DNA of 64,000 nucleotides, from positions 62,001-126,000 of the forward strand of contig JACKFD010000009.1 of the NCBI GenBank assembly GCA_020632655.1. The letters run 5' to 3'. A program made the position numbers and the translations under genes. Positions 1 to 8,356 of this stretch are shown here, piece after piece. This stretch comes from Spirochaetaceae bacterium. Lineage in GTDB: Bacteria > Myxococcota_A > UBA9160 > UBA4427. Below the pieces are notes generated by a model. It was not told the origin of the DNA. It saw nothing but the letters and a program-made list of their open reading frames with translations, and did no database searches. The stretch's first letter is position 1, and every line of letters starts with the position of its first letter.

Positions 1-2
1 AC

Positions 3-341
3 CTCGACCGCATCCGCGCGGGCGGAACGGGCATCTTCGACCTGATGGTCCACATCCTCGACCGCCGGAAGAAGGGCGAGCTGCCCGATCGCTTCGTCGA
101 CCTGCATTTCCAGGAGCAGATGCGGGATCCCGTCGCCGCGATCGAAGGCGCCTACGCCCGGATCGGTCGTCCTTTCGCGGCCGACTACGCGGCGCGCATC
201 CGCGACTACCTCGCACACAAGCCGAAGAACAAGTTCGGCAAGCATCGCTACGAGCCCGAGGACTGGGGCTACACGAAGGCCGAGATCCGCGCGAGCACGC
301 AGGCCTACGTCGAAGCCTACGGCGTCTCACTCGAGGACTGA
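3..341 (+). CDS. Sulfotransferase family protein, C-terminal fragment
   Basis: The reading frame is open from the window edge and ends at a stop at 341, so only about the last 112 residues are visible. The text FVDLHFQEQMRDP..AIEGAYARIGRPF followed by FGKHRYEPEDWGYT matches the usual C-terminal end of bacterial PAPS-dependent sulfotransferases: the stretch after the 3'-phosphate-binding loop, then the 'HxY..edfG' tail. The P-loop that would prove activity lies outside the window. Family knowledge says these enzymes move a sulfo group from PAPS to hydroxyl or amino groups of carbohydrates or lipids. The substrate cannot be inferred here. The next gene is convergent, with its stop 13 bases away. 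Confidence 0.8.
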   Translation, partial: LDRIRAGGTGIFDLMVHILDRRKKGELPDRFVDLHFQEQMRDPVAAIEGAYARIGRPFAADYAARIRDYLAHKPKNKFGKHRYEPEDWGYTKAEIRASTQAYVEAYGVSLED

Positions 342-354
342 GGCAGAACCGGCC

Positions 355-1176
355 TCAGCGCAGCGGCTTGCGCCCCACGCCGATCACGTGCACGGGGCCC
401 GGCAGGCTGAAGTCCGATCGCCGCGCGAGGGCGAGGGCCTCCTCGGCGACCTTCGCCTCGATCAACCCGCCGGCGACGAGTCCCGGCACGGCGTACTCGA
501 GGCCGAGCAGATAGCTCTCGGCGCCCGGGGTGCCGCCGACCAGCGTGCGCCGCGTCTCGTCGACGGCGACGTCCTCGAGCGACAGCTGCATCAGATCCGC
601 CCGCATCCGACTCCCGTAGCGCCGCTTCCAATGCGGGCTTCGCCTGAGCCCCGCCGCCGTCGCCGCGTCGTGCAGCGCCCGAAAGGCCTCGGGCAGCGGT
701 GCCTCGTCGATCGTGACGAAGTCCCCGTCCTCGATCAGCAGCCAGCCCCCCGGCTCGAGCACGTCGACCAGGCGCGCGAGGGCAGCGAGCGGATCCGGGA
801 GATGCTCGATCACGTTGCGCGCGTGGGCGACCTGGAAATGGTCGCGCGGAAGCGGCGCGGCCATCAGGTCGGCCTCGACCAGGGCGACGGGGGGCTTCGT
901 CTCGACATGGAATCGCAGGTCGAGGTCGAGAGAGACGACCTCGCCCTCGGGCCCCACGCGCTCGCCGAGCCATCGGGAGATCGTGCCGGCCCCCGGTCCG
1001 ACCTCCAGGCATCGCCAGCCCGGCGCCAGGCCGAGCGCCTCGATACGCGCTCGGGTGGTGGCGTCGAGCAGCTCCGCCATCTCGAGCAGCCTGCGCCGCT
1101 CGAGCGCGGCGATCGGCTCGTCTCGCGAGACACGGTAGAGGCCGCTCGTGGACTCGGACTCGACGTTCGGACTCAT
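355..1176 (-). CDS. Class I SAM-dependent methyltransferase
   Basis: A 273-residue protein with a Rossmann-fold methyltransferase core. Motif I is EVGPGAGT (residues 58-65), an acidic end of strand 2 follows (SLDLDL), a motif-III-like NVIEHLPDPLAAL lies mid-protein, and then LEPGGWLLIEDGDF. It therefore binds S-adenosylmethionine; the methyl acceptor is unknown. A GAAGGAG ribosome-binding site sits 10-12 bases before the ATG, which supports this start. It is the last gene of a minus-strand group with the RidA/chorismatase-like enzyme and the beta-helix protein upstream, separated from them by about 100 bases. Confidence 0.85.
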   Translation of the reverse strand: MSPNVESESTSGLYRVSRDEPIAALERRRLLEMAELLDATTRARIEALGLAPGWRCLEVGPGAGTISRWLGERVGPEGEVVSLDLDLRFHVETKPPVALVEADLMAAPLPRDHFQVAHARNVIEHLPDPLAALARLVDVLEPGGWLLIEDGDFVTIDEAPLPEAFRALHDAATAAGLRRSPHWKRRYGSRMRADLMQLSLEDVAVDETRRTLVGGTPGAESYLLGLEYAVPGLVAGGLIEAKVAEEALALARRSDFSLPGPVHVIGVGRKPLR

Positions 1177-1275
1177 GCGCGGCGGGCTCCTTCGTCCGCG
1201 GAGCCCGGGCGCGCCGCGGGTCGCGGAGGCTAGCTCAGCGACGGGCCTGCCCGGGTTCCGATCGGAGGCGCCGAT

Positions 1276-2484
1276 TCACGCATCGACCGCCGGCAGGACC
1301 GCCAGGACCTCCGTCTCGCAGAGCAGATCCGGGCGGCAGATCGGCGCGGCGACGAGCACGTTCGGGAAGCCCGTAAAGCCAGCGGCACGCAGCCGCGCTT
1401 GCAGGCGGGCCGCGTCGGCGGGATCTCGCAGATAGGTCACGGCGGAGACGACGTCGCGCAGCCCCGCGCCCTGGCCCTCGAGCAGGGCCGAGACGTTGCG
1501 CAGCATGCGGTCGACCTGGGCGTCGAGGTCTCCCGCGTGGGCCGTCCGTCCGCGCTCGTCGATGCTCGCCGTGCCCGACAGGTGCAGCGAGACCTTGTTC
1601 GCCTCCGCGACGCGCAGGCCCCGGACGAAGTCGGCGCCGTACTCCCAGGCCTCGTTGAGCGTCGGGCTGTGCATCACGGTGCGGGGGCGTGGACGAGCCG
1701 ACGCGAGTGCGTGGACGGTGAGGCCGAGATCGCTCGCGGCGAGAGCCGGCCCGCCGCCGATCCCGGTGCTGGCCGGCGGCGGATCGATCCCCCGAGCTGC
1801 GAAGAAGGTCCGCCGGGCGCGATTGAGTTCGGCGTAGTCGCGATCGATGTCGCGACAATGGAGCCAGGTCCGGACGACGTCGCCGAAGTCGAGTCCTTCT
1901 CGGCGGAGCAGCCCTTCCGCCCGCTCGAAGAGGTCGAGGGCCTGCGCCCGGGCGCCCGCGCCCCGGCCGCAGAGGCCGGCCACGCGCAGGTGGCGCTCGT
2001 CGCCGAGTCGAAAGCCGAGCGCTCGCGAAGGGGCCCGAGCGGCGTTCGCGCCGCCCGTCCCGGGTGCCGTGCACTCGACCAGCAAGTCCCCGTCCCGCGG
2101 CGCGAGGGCCTGGCCTGCGATCTCGACGTGGGCGCCTTCGCGAAGGGGCGCCTGCTCGATCGCCGCACGCGCGGGGCAGCCGCCCAGCGCGTCCCGCTCG
2201 CCGAACGCGACGGCGCGGGCGTCGCGCACCGGCTCGAGGTCCGCGGCGAGGCTGCGCAGGTAGACGGTCTCGGAGACGATCGTTGGAAACGGTCCGCCCG
2301 CGCCCTCGAGCACGGCGCGCAGGGCGTCGTAGATCGCCTCGGCCTGCGCACGAGCCGAGGGTGCAGCCTCGCCGGTCGGTCGGCCCGCGAAGAAGATCTC
2401 GCGGGCGATCGGACCCTCGACGCAACGAAGCTCGATCGTGCACCCACGCGCCTCGATCGTCTGCGCGAGCGGATGGGACGACAT
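1276..2484 (-). CDS. Tandem RidA/chorismatase-like enzyme
   Basis: A 402-residue protein made of two YjgF/RidA-like halves. The first half carries the VVRTWLHCRDID...Y.ELNRARR..F segment and the second ends with APICRPDLLCETEVLAV, the 'CR.(D/E)LL.E.E' strand of the superfamily. This two-domain layout, with a conserved glutamate at the end, is that of chorismatases (FkbO, Hyg5, XanB2 group), which turn chorismate into pyruvate plus dihydroxycyclohexadienoate or hydroxybenzoate. A plain tandem RidA deaminase is the alternative. The ATG is chosen at MSSHPLAQ; the frame stays open upstream only through antisense-type sequence inside the next gene. It lies 11 bases after the beta-helix gene, so the two are probably co-transcribed. 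Confidence 0.7.
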   Translation of the reverse strand: MSSHPLAQTIEARGCTIELRCVEGPIAREIFFAGRPTGEAAPSARAQAEAIYDALRAVLEGAGGPFPTIVSETVYLRSLAADLEPVRDARAVAFGERDALGGCPARAAIEQAPLREGAHVEIAGQALAPRDGDLLVECTAPGTGGANAARAPSRALGFRLGDERHLRVAGLCGRGAGARAQALDLFERAEGLLRREGLDFGDVVRTWLHCRDIDRDYAELNRARRTFFAARGIDPPPASTGIGGGPALAASDLGLTVHALASARPRPRTVMHSPTLNEAWEYGADFVRGLRVAEANKVSLHLSGTASIDERGRTAHAGDLDAQVDRMLRNVSALLEGQGAGLRDVVSAVTYLRDPADAARLQARLRAAGFTGFPNVLVAAPICRPDLLCETEVLAVLPAVDA

Positions 2485-2495
2485 CGGGCAGCGGC

Positions 2496-3737
2496 CTAGC
2501 ACCCGTCGGTTGGCAGCTCCCCATCGGGCTCGGAGGAGAAGAACGTGATCGCGCCATTGTCCTCGAAGCAGTTCCCGACGCCGGGCTCGAAGGGCGGCGT
2601 CTGGACGTAGAGGATGTCGACGCCCGGCAATCCGATCGGGGGTGGGTTCGCGCCGTTGTTGGCGAGCGCATTGCCCGTGACGAGGTTGCGATTCGCCGAC
2701 GGGTCGGCGATCGGCGGGTCGTTCTCGCAGTTGCGACTCGGGTCGCCGAGCGACGTCGCCGTACACCAGCCGAGCACGCCGATGCCGACGAAATCGTGGC
2801 CCTCGATCCGGTTGTCCCGGATCTCGTGGTCCGACACGCCGAGCAGCAGCACGCCGACGCCGGCCGGGACGCCGGCCTGGAAGCTGCCGGGCGGCGCCGG
2901 GTTCGGGAGGTTGTTGTCGTGGATGCGGTTGTGCGCGATCACCCAGTCGGTCATGACGGGTCTCGGCGGGTTGCCCGCGGCGTTCGGATGGAAGAGACCG
3001 ACGCCGACCGTGTTGTCGTGGATGTCGTTGTGCCAGACCTTGACGTCGTTCGAGACCGAGATCTCGAGACCGATCGGGCTGCCGAAGACCTCGTTGCCCA
3101 CGACGCGGACGTTCTCGGAGCCCGCCACCCACATCGCGGTATCGAGCGAGCCGTAGGAGACGTTGCGCATGACGAGCCCGTTCGCCGAGAGCGTCGGGTA
3201 GATGCCGTTGTTGAGGTTGTCGATCGATTCGTTGTTGACGAAGCGGAAGCCGTCCACCCAGCGGGTCTGGATGCCGTTCTGCGGGAAGCCCTCGACGCTG
3301 AATCCGCGGATGTAGAAGCCGTCGAGCTCGTCGGGGCAGCTCGTGTCGCGGTACTCGCAGCCAGCGGGCGCCGCGTAGATACCCGTCTCCTGGCTGCCCG
3401 TGTGGAGCAGTCGGACCTTGGCCTCGGGGCCTCGGTCGCCGGGTCCACGTCCATGTCGATGTCCCGCTCCGTGCCCTCGCCCGGCTCGCGCCTTGCCGAT
3501 CAGGCGAAGGTTCGGCGTGCTGATGCGCAGGCCATAGCGGGTGTTCTGCGTCTCCTGATAGGTGCCGGGCTCGACGAGGATCGTATCCCCGGGCGACGCG
3601 CGGTCGATCGCGGCCTGGATCGACTGGCCGGGCCGCACGCGATGGACCTTCGCGTCGGCAGCGCCGGCGATCAGCAGGAGCCCGACGGCCAGCCAGGCCG
3701 TCGTCATGGGGCGCTTCAACATGCTCTTCATCTTCAT
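2496..3737 (-). CDS. Secreted right-handed parallel beta-helix (NosD/pectate-lyase-like) protein
   Basis: A 413-residue exported protein. It begins with a basic n-region and a hydrophobic core ending GAADA, a Sec signal peptide of about 29 residues. VRPGQSIQAAID...GDTILVEPGTYQE is the classic first coil of periplasmic beta-helix proteins, followed by many N-rich turns (NRIHDNN, NDIHDNTVG, NRIEGHDF, NLVTGNALANN). Such proteins bind or cleave polysaccharides. No catalytic residue can be assigned. Codons at about 3425-3486 encode a Gly/Arg/His-rich stretch unlike the rest and look shifted by one base (see findings). The start is at MKMKSM, with AGGGG 13 bases upstream. Confidence 0.8.
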   Translation of the reverse strand: MKMKSMLKRPMTTAWLAVGLLLIAGAADAKVHRVRPGQSIQAAIDRASPGDTILVEPGTYQETQNTRYGLRISTPNLRLIGKARAGRGHGAGHRHGRGPGDRGPEAKVRLLHTGSQETGIYAAPAGCEYRDTSCPDELDGFYIRGFSVEGFPQNGIQTRWVDGFRFVNNESIDNLNNGIYPTLSANGLVMRNVSYGSLDTAMWVAGSENVRVVGNEVFGSPIGLEISVSNDVKVWHNDIHDNTVGVGLFHPNAAGNPPRPVMTDWVIAHNRIHDNNLPNPAPPGSFQAGVPAGVGVLLLGVSDHEIRDNRIEGHDFVGIGVLGWCTATSLGDPSRNCENDPPIADPSANRNLVTGNALANNGANPPPIGLPGVDILYVQTPPFEPGVGNCFEDNGAITFFSSEPDGELPTDGC

Positions 3738-3982
3738 CGTTCGACGATCCCCTCGCTCGGGTCCGGCGCGCAGGGAAGTCCCGCAAAGGAGCCAACGCGC
3801 GCTGCACCCCGTCCCTTCTATCCCGAAGGGTGTCGCAGTGTCAACCACGGAGAGGCGGAGGCGCGTCACTTCCGGGAGCGGGTCGCTATCGTCGGCGCTC
3901 GGCCCGATGCCGGACGACGGCGGATCCCGCGTGGCGACCCGCCCACAGCCTGCTCGCCAATCGGGATCGAGAGAGGGCCTCG

Positions 3983-6391
3983 ATGGAAGCGCGCTCCCGC
4001 CGCCACCCCGCCTCCCGGGCCGAGTCGACCCGGCGCACGAGCCCGCGAGCCGTCGTGCTCGGACTCGCGGTCCTCGCGCTCGCGGCCTGCGAGTCCGACG
4101 GCGAACGGGTCGAGGCGGTCGCCTTCCCGACCGGCCCCTCTGGTCGCCTCGAGATCGAGTACCCCCTCGACGAGACCCTCTTCCCGCCCGAGATCGTCGC
4201 GCCCACCCTCGTCTGGCGGGACGAGACAGAGGGCGTCGAAGCCTGGCAGGTGCTGATCCGCCTGGACCCCTCCGAGGCGCCGCTGCGCTTCGAGAGCGCT
4301 GCACCGCGCTTCCGTCCGTCCGAGGCCGACTGGCAGGAGATCAAGCGCCGATCCGTCGCCCGCGACGCGGAGATCGCCGTCGTCGGCGTGGGCGCCGACC
4401 GCGAGCCTCGCTCGTCGGGCATGGCTCGCATCCGCACGTCGACCGACCCCGTCGGCGACTCGATCTTCTATCGCGAGGTCCCCCTGCCCTTCATCGACGC
4501 CGTGCAGGATCCCTCGCGCATCCGCTGGCGCTTCGGCTCGATCGACTCCGAGGCGCGTCCGCCGATCGTGCTCGAGGACCTCCCGGTCTGCGGCAACTGC
4601 CACTCCTTCGCGGGTGACGGGAGCGTCCTCGGCCTCGACGTCGACTACGGCAACGACAAGGGCGCCTACGCGATCCTGCCCGTGTCGCGCGACATGGTCC
4701 TCGACGACGAGCGCATCATCACCTGGAGCGACTACGAGCGCGAGGACGGCGAGACCACCTTCGGTCTGCTCTCCCAGGTCTCGCCCGACGGGCGCTACGT
4801 CGTCAGCACGGTCAAGGACCGCGCCGTCTTCGTCGCCACGCCCGAGATCGCCTTCTCGCAGCTCTTCTTCCCGATCAAGGGCATCCTCGTCGTCTACGAC
4901 ACGCAGACCGGGACCTACGCCTCCCTGCCCGGCGCGGACGATCCCGACTACGTCCAGAGCAATCCCACATGGAGCCCCGACGGCGAGTGGATCGTCTTCG
5001 CCCGCACGAAGGCCTACCGCAAGCCCTCGATCGAGGCGTCGACGTCCGTCCTGCTCGACGAGAAGGACGTGCCCGAATTCGTCGATGGCCGGGAGCCCTT
5101 CCGCTACGACCTCTACCGCGTGCCGTGGAACGGCGGCCGGGGTGGCGAGGCGCGACCGATCGCCGGCGCCTCGCAGAATGGGAGGAGCAACTACTTCGCC
5201 GAGTTCTCACCCGACGGGAAGTGGATCGTCTTCTGCCAGGCCGACAGCTACATGCTGCTCATGCCCGACAGCGAGCTCTTCATCGTCCCCGCCGAGGGCG
5301 GTGAGGCGCGCCGGCTGCGTGCCAACACGAAGCTCATGAACTCCTGGCACAGCTTCGACTCGAACGGACGCTGGCTCGTCTTCTCCTCCAAGGCCAACAC
5401 GCCCTACACACAGCTCTTCCTCACGCACATCGACGAGCAAGGCGAATCGACGCCCCCCGTCCTGCTCGAGCGCTTCACCGCCGAGGACCGCGCCGCCAAC
5501 ATCCCGGAGTTCGTGCCCCTCGAAGCCTCGGCCATCGCGAAGATCGACGAGCGCTTCCTCGACGCCTACTCCTTCCTTCGCGCCGGGATGGCGAACGAGA
5601 GGACGGGCAACTACCCGGGCGCCGTCCGCGCCTACGAGCGGGGCCTGGCCGTCGAGCCCGAGAACGTCGAGCTCCTGAATGCGCTCGGCTTCTCCTGGTT
5701 CCAGCAGGGCGAGAGCGCTCGCGCCGTCGAGGCCTTCGAGAAGGCCCTCGCCGTCGACCCCGGTCACGCCAAGGCGCACAACAACATGGCCCTCGCCGCG
5801 ATCGATCTCGGCGAGCTCGAGCTGGCCGAGGCGCATTACCGCGAGTCCCTCGCGATCGAGCCCCAGCCCGCGATCCTGAACGACCTCGGCTTCGTGCTCG
5901 AGCGACAGGGGATGCCCGAGGAGGCGGCGGAGCAGTACCGGGCGGCGCTCGCGCTCGCACCGGACTCCGCCTCGGCGAACTACAACTACGCGGCGTACCT
6001 CACGCGGCAGGGCGAGCTCGCGCTCGCGGAGCGACATTTCCGTGCGGCGCTCGCGCGGGAGTCGAGCAGCGCGGCGCAGACCGGGCTGGGGGTCGTGCTG
6101 CGGCAGACGGGGCGGATGGAGGAGGCGGTCGCGACGCTGCGGGCGGCGGTCGAGTCGGATCCGGGGAATGCGGCGGCGTACGACCAGCTCGGGACGACGC
6201 TTGTGCAGATGGGGAAGCTGCCGGGCGCCGCCGAGACCTATCGCGCACTCGTTCACGCGCGGCCGAGTCCGGCGGCGCATCGGGAGCTGGCCAACGTCCT
6301 GGATCGGCTCGGGCAGACGGAGGAGGCACAGCGGGAGCGCGGGACGGCAGAGGCGCTCGAGCGCGCGGATGTCGGCCGGCCGATGCCCTAG
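3983..6391 (+). CDS. Lipoprotein with CxxCH motif, WD40/PD40-like propeller and TPR repeats
   Basis: An 802-residue protein. The N-terminus is a lipoprotein signal (hydrophobic run then LALAAC, lipidated Cys36). A single CGNCHSF motif (Cys203, Cys206, His207) is of the type that binds haem c. Residues about 250-500 hold TolB/PD40 propeller blades (QVSPDGRYVVST, TWSPDGEWIVFAR, EFSPDGKWIVFCQ, SNGRWLVFSS). About seven TPRs follow from residue 530 to the end. The ATG at 3983 has GAGAGGG just upstream and directly precedes the signal; the longer frame from 3830 would bury it. It is probably an outer-membrane-anchored periplasmic protein with a redox or scaffold role. The substrate is unknown. Confidence 0.8.
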   Translation: MEARSRRHPASRAESTRRTSPRAVVLGLAVLALAACESDGERVEAVAFPTGPSGRLEIEYPLDETLFPPEIVAPTLVWRDETEGVEAWQVLIRLDPSEAPLRFESAAPRFRPSEADWQEIKRRSVARDAEIAVVGVGADREPRSSGMARIRTSTDPVGDSIFYREVPLPFIDAVQDPSRIRWRFGSIDSEARPPIVLEDLPVCGNCHSFAGDGSVLGLDVDYGNDKGAYAILPVSRDMVLDDERIITWSDYEREDGETTFGLLSQVSPDGRYVVSTVKDRAVFVATPEIAFSQLFFPIKGILVVYDTQTGTYASLPGADDPDYVQSNPTWSPDGEWIVFARTKAYRKPSIEASTSVLLDEKDVPEFVDGREPFRYDLYRVPWNGGRGGEARPIAGASQNGRSNYFAEFSPDGKWIVFCQADSYMLLMPDSELFIVPAEGGEARRLRANTKLMNSWHSFDSNGRWLVFSSKANTPYTQLFLTHIDEQGESTPPVLLERFTAEDRAANIPEFVPLEASAIAKIDERFLDAYSFLRAGMANERTGNYPGAVRAYERGLAVEPENVELLNALGFSWFQQGESARAVEAFEKALAVDPGHAKAHNNMALAAIDLGELELAEAHYRESLAIEPQPAILNDLGFVLERQGMPEEAAEQYRAALALAPDSASANYNYAAYLTRQGELALAERHFRAALARESSSAAQTGLGVVLRQTGRMEEAVATLRAAVESDPGNAAAYDQLGTTLVQMGKLPGAAETYRALVHARPSPAAHRELANVLDRLGQTEEAQRERGTAEALERADVGRPMP

Positions 6392-6397
6392 GCGGTG

Positions 6398-6407
6398 TGG
6401 CGCCCCC
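6398..6407. repeat. 10-bp copy of the tRNA-Arg 3' end (possible left island boundary)
   Basis: TGGCGCCCCC, identical to the sequence at 11777-11786 that forms the 3' acceptor end of tRNA-Arg (read on +) and to 11306-11315. It lies 7 bases after the stop of the TPR lipoprotein, just where base composition begins to change. It is short enough that chance matches in 70 % GC DNA are expected, so the boundary role is inference. Confidence 0.3.
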
Positions 6408-6410
6408 TTC

Positions 6411-6845
6411 ATGTGGAAGCGGAACGATCACCTCGCGGACCACTTCGTCGCAGTCGGGAAGAAGCTGACGCCACCGCTTCGAGCCCTCGAGCAGATTTAC
6501 GGAGTCCAGCTCCACCTGCACGCGGCGAAGAGGCTCGGCAGCGACGAGCTGTGGGTGCAGATTCACGGAACGACTGTCCAGATCCTCCTGCTCTCGGTCG
6601 GCCTGCAGAACGCCGTTGCCCCCCGCCCGGCCCAGCTGACTGAGACGGAGTCGGCCGAGCTGTTCGAGGGGCTTGGTTGGCGCCCGCCGCCTCGCCCTCC
6701 TCCCCGGGTCCCGGGCGCCCTCGGCGTCAGAAGCGAAACGATCGTCGGCGGCGCCGCGGGCGGGAGCATCACGCGCGGGCGCGCCCCGGGGCGGATATGG
6801 CCGTCGAGTCGCGCCACGGCGGCGTCGAAGTCGCCTTCGGACTGA
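6411..6845 (+). CDS. Small hypothetical protein, possibly a broken gene
   Basis: A possible 144-residue frame starting MWKRNDHLADHFVAV. Its first 90 residues (QIYGVQLHLHAAKRLGSDELWVQIHG, then LTETESAELFEGLGWRPP) look like globular protein and faintly recall YbjN/TY-chaperone-type sequences ending in an 'L..LGW.pP' stretch. The remainder is Pro/Arg-rich and looks non-coding. The 3' part runs antisense to the end of the CoiA-like gene, so at most one of the two is real there. No ribosome-binding site is visible. It may be a remnant cut by insertion of the island. Low certainty. Confidence 0.25.
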   Translation: MWKRNDHLADHFVAVGKKLTPPLRALEQIYGVQLHLHAAKRLGSDELWVQIHGTTVQILLLSVGLQNAVAPRPAQLTETESAELFEGLGWRPPPRPPPRVPGALGVRSETIVGGAAGGSITRGRAPGRIWPSSRATAASKSPSD

Positions 6846-7510
6846 TGAGCTGTGATGAACGAGGCCCTGGTCACCCGGGCGACGATCGCATTCGACTCGT
6901 TGCTAGTGGGCGACAACCACCAAAGCGACTCGGGTTCCCCCAGGTCGAAGAACACGTGGACGCTGCTCGTGACCCACTCTTCGACCAGCTTGCTCGCCGG
7001 GGACCACAGCTTCCGAACGGGCTGGTTCGTGATGGCGGGGCTCCACTCGGCAAGAGCCTTGTAAAACCGAGGGGCGTCGGTCTTCCGTCGCGTGCCATCC
7101 ACGACCCAGACCATCCCTCCGTAGAACGCCTCTCGCGATCGCCGCTCCTCTGGCTTGATGTGGGATTGCTGGATCTCGACCACCCAGCCCTGATCCGTCT
7201 TCACGTCCGCGATGCGGGCTTCGCCGTCTCCCTCGTGCCGGACCTCGTGCCATGGCTCCGGGAAGTGCGCCTTCCACCCCTTGTGCCACTCGGTCTCGGG
7301 CTCCCACCAGGGATCGCACGCCCGCATCTTCGCGTGTGCCCAGTGCCAAAGGTTCTTCGGCCCGCACCGGGCAACCGTAGGTTCCCCGCAGCCAATGCAG
7401 GTGCAGTGTAGCCCTTCGCGCAGCGGCTCCCGGCGTCCGTCGCGACCAGCGCGATAGGCATCAGCACGGCTCAGCCTCCCGGACCTATTGGTTGCACAAT
7501 GATGTGCCAT
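6563..7510 (-). CDS. CoiA-like (competence/nuclease family) protein
   Basis: A 315-residue protein. An N-terminal Cys cluster (Cys36, Cys38, Cys41, Cys49) is followed by WHWAHAK (His56, His59), EWHKGWK, then ADVKTDQGWVVEIQQS with Asp102 and Glu112. This is the Zn-ribbon plus PD-(D/E)xK-like nuclease pattern of the CoiA family, named for a Streptococcus competence protein and often found in mobile DNA. Residues after about 250 are low-complexity Pro/Gly/Arg and may not be conserved. The G+C is lower than the flanking genes. A divergent promoter region (7511-7614) separates it from the PEP-CTERM gene. A role in DNA processing is likely; the exact substrate is unknown. Confidence 0.7.
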   Translation of the reverse strand: MAHHCATNRSGRLSRADAYRAGRDGRREPLREGLHCTCIGCGEPTVARCGPKNLWHWAHAKMRACDPWWEPETEWHKGWKAHFPEPWHEVRHEGDGEARIADVKTDQGWVVEIQQSHIKPEERRSREAFYGGMVWVVDGTRRKTDAPRFYKALAEWSPAITNQPVRKLWSPASKLVEEWVTSSVHVFFDLGEPESLWWLSPTSNESNAIVARVTRASFITAHQSEGDFDAAVARLDGHIRPGARPRVMLPPAAPPTIVSLLTPRAPGTRGGGRGGGRQPSPSNSSADSVSVSWAGRGATAFCRPTESRRIWTVVP

Positions 7511-7614
7511 AACCGGTCACGAGGCCCTGGACCCTCAGGCTACCACCGCGGGCCCGCACGGCGCCCCGATCGTGGTAGGCTGGCGCTGCGGCTCACCCGG
7601 AGGATCCCCACTCG

Positions 7615-8352
7615 ATGCTCGTACGTGCCCTGCTTCTGTCGTTATTCCTCTCCTCGACCGCTCACGCCGCCACGACCTACAAAGTGCCGTTCACTGTGGT
7701 GCCGGGATCGGTCACTTCCACTCCGGCCGGCTACGCGACATCAAGCACGCCCATTCCTGTATCGTTTCCAGTCTCGGGGCAAGCCGTTGCCGACTCGACA
7801 GTCCAGAGGTGCACTGTCGGCCTAGTAAGCGTCGCTCCCGAAATTGTGAATGACGGCATCGAGTTCGAGATCGACGGCTATTCGATCGGATCCGGGTGCA
7901 CGCTCGGCGGTCGCGTCGAGTTCGAGATGGAGATTCAAGTTCCCGAGCTGGGAGGCACGACGACAAGCGCGCTTCTCGTGTCTACCCCCTTGTCATTCAG
8001 TTTCATCGACTACCGTCGAGTACGGGCCGAGATGGTGCGCTTAGGGACCTGCTGGTCGAGCGCTTCCCCGGAAACGCCTATCCGCACATCCGATAACGCG
8101 CCGACGATCCGGTGGGACGGCGACAATCCTGGGCCAATCTCCGACCCGACTGAACTAGTTCATTGGATCCCCGGCGACACGATCCGCTTCCCGGTCTCGA
8201 TCGAAATCAGAATGGACAGCGACGCCACGCACAACGCTCAGGGCGCGGCACGCGTCCGTTACGAGTACCGCGTGACCGTCCCCGAGCCATCTGCAGCTCT
8301 ACCGATCGGCGTTCCGACCTTGGCGGGGCTGGCCTCGATGCGTGGTCGATGA
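7615..8352 (+). CDS. Exported protein with PEP-CTERM sorting signal
   Basis: A 245-residue protein with a clear Sec signal peptide (MLVRALLLSLFLSSTAHA) and a C-terminal tail VPEPSAALPIGVPTLAG..MRGR (residues about 222-245). The tail is a Pro-Glu-Pro motif, a hydrophobic stretch, then an Arg end, which is the PEP-CTERM signal recognised by exosortases. The body is beta-rich (EFEIDGYSIGSG, RVEFEMEIQVPELGG) with no recognised domain. A GGAGG site sits 12 bases upstream of the ATG. By family knowledge it would be cut and displayed on the cell surface, usually with exopolysaccharide. It is the first of three exported proteins in a row in the low-GC block. Confidence 0.75.
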   Translation: MLVRALLLSLFLSSTAHAATTYKVPFTVVPGSVTSTPAGYATSSTPIPVSFPVSGQAVADSTVQRCTVGLVSVAPEIVNDGIEFEIDGYSIGSGCTLGGRVEFEMEIQVPELGGTTTSALLVSTPLSFSFIDYRRVRAEMVRLGTCWSSASPETPIRTSDNAPTIRWDGDNPGPISDPTELVHWIPGDTIRFPVSIEIRMDSDATHNAQGAARVRYEYRVTVPEPSAALPIGVPTLAGLASMRGR

Positions 8353-8356
8353 ACCC

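Noticed and set aside
3830..3982. Longer start (3830) for the CxxCH/TPR lipoprotein.
   Set aside because: It would put 51 Arg/Pro-rich residues before a good lipoprotein signal; the ATG at 3983 has a ribosome-binding site and directly precedes the signal.
2064..4256. A 730-codon plus-strand frame over the RidA-like and beta-helix genes.
   Set aside because: Arg/Ala/Pro-rich without motifs; the minus strand codes for a signal peptide and regular beta-helix coils.
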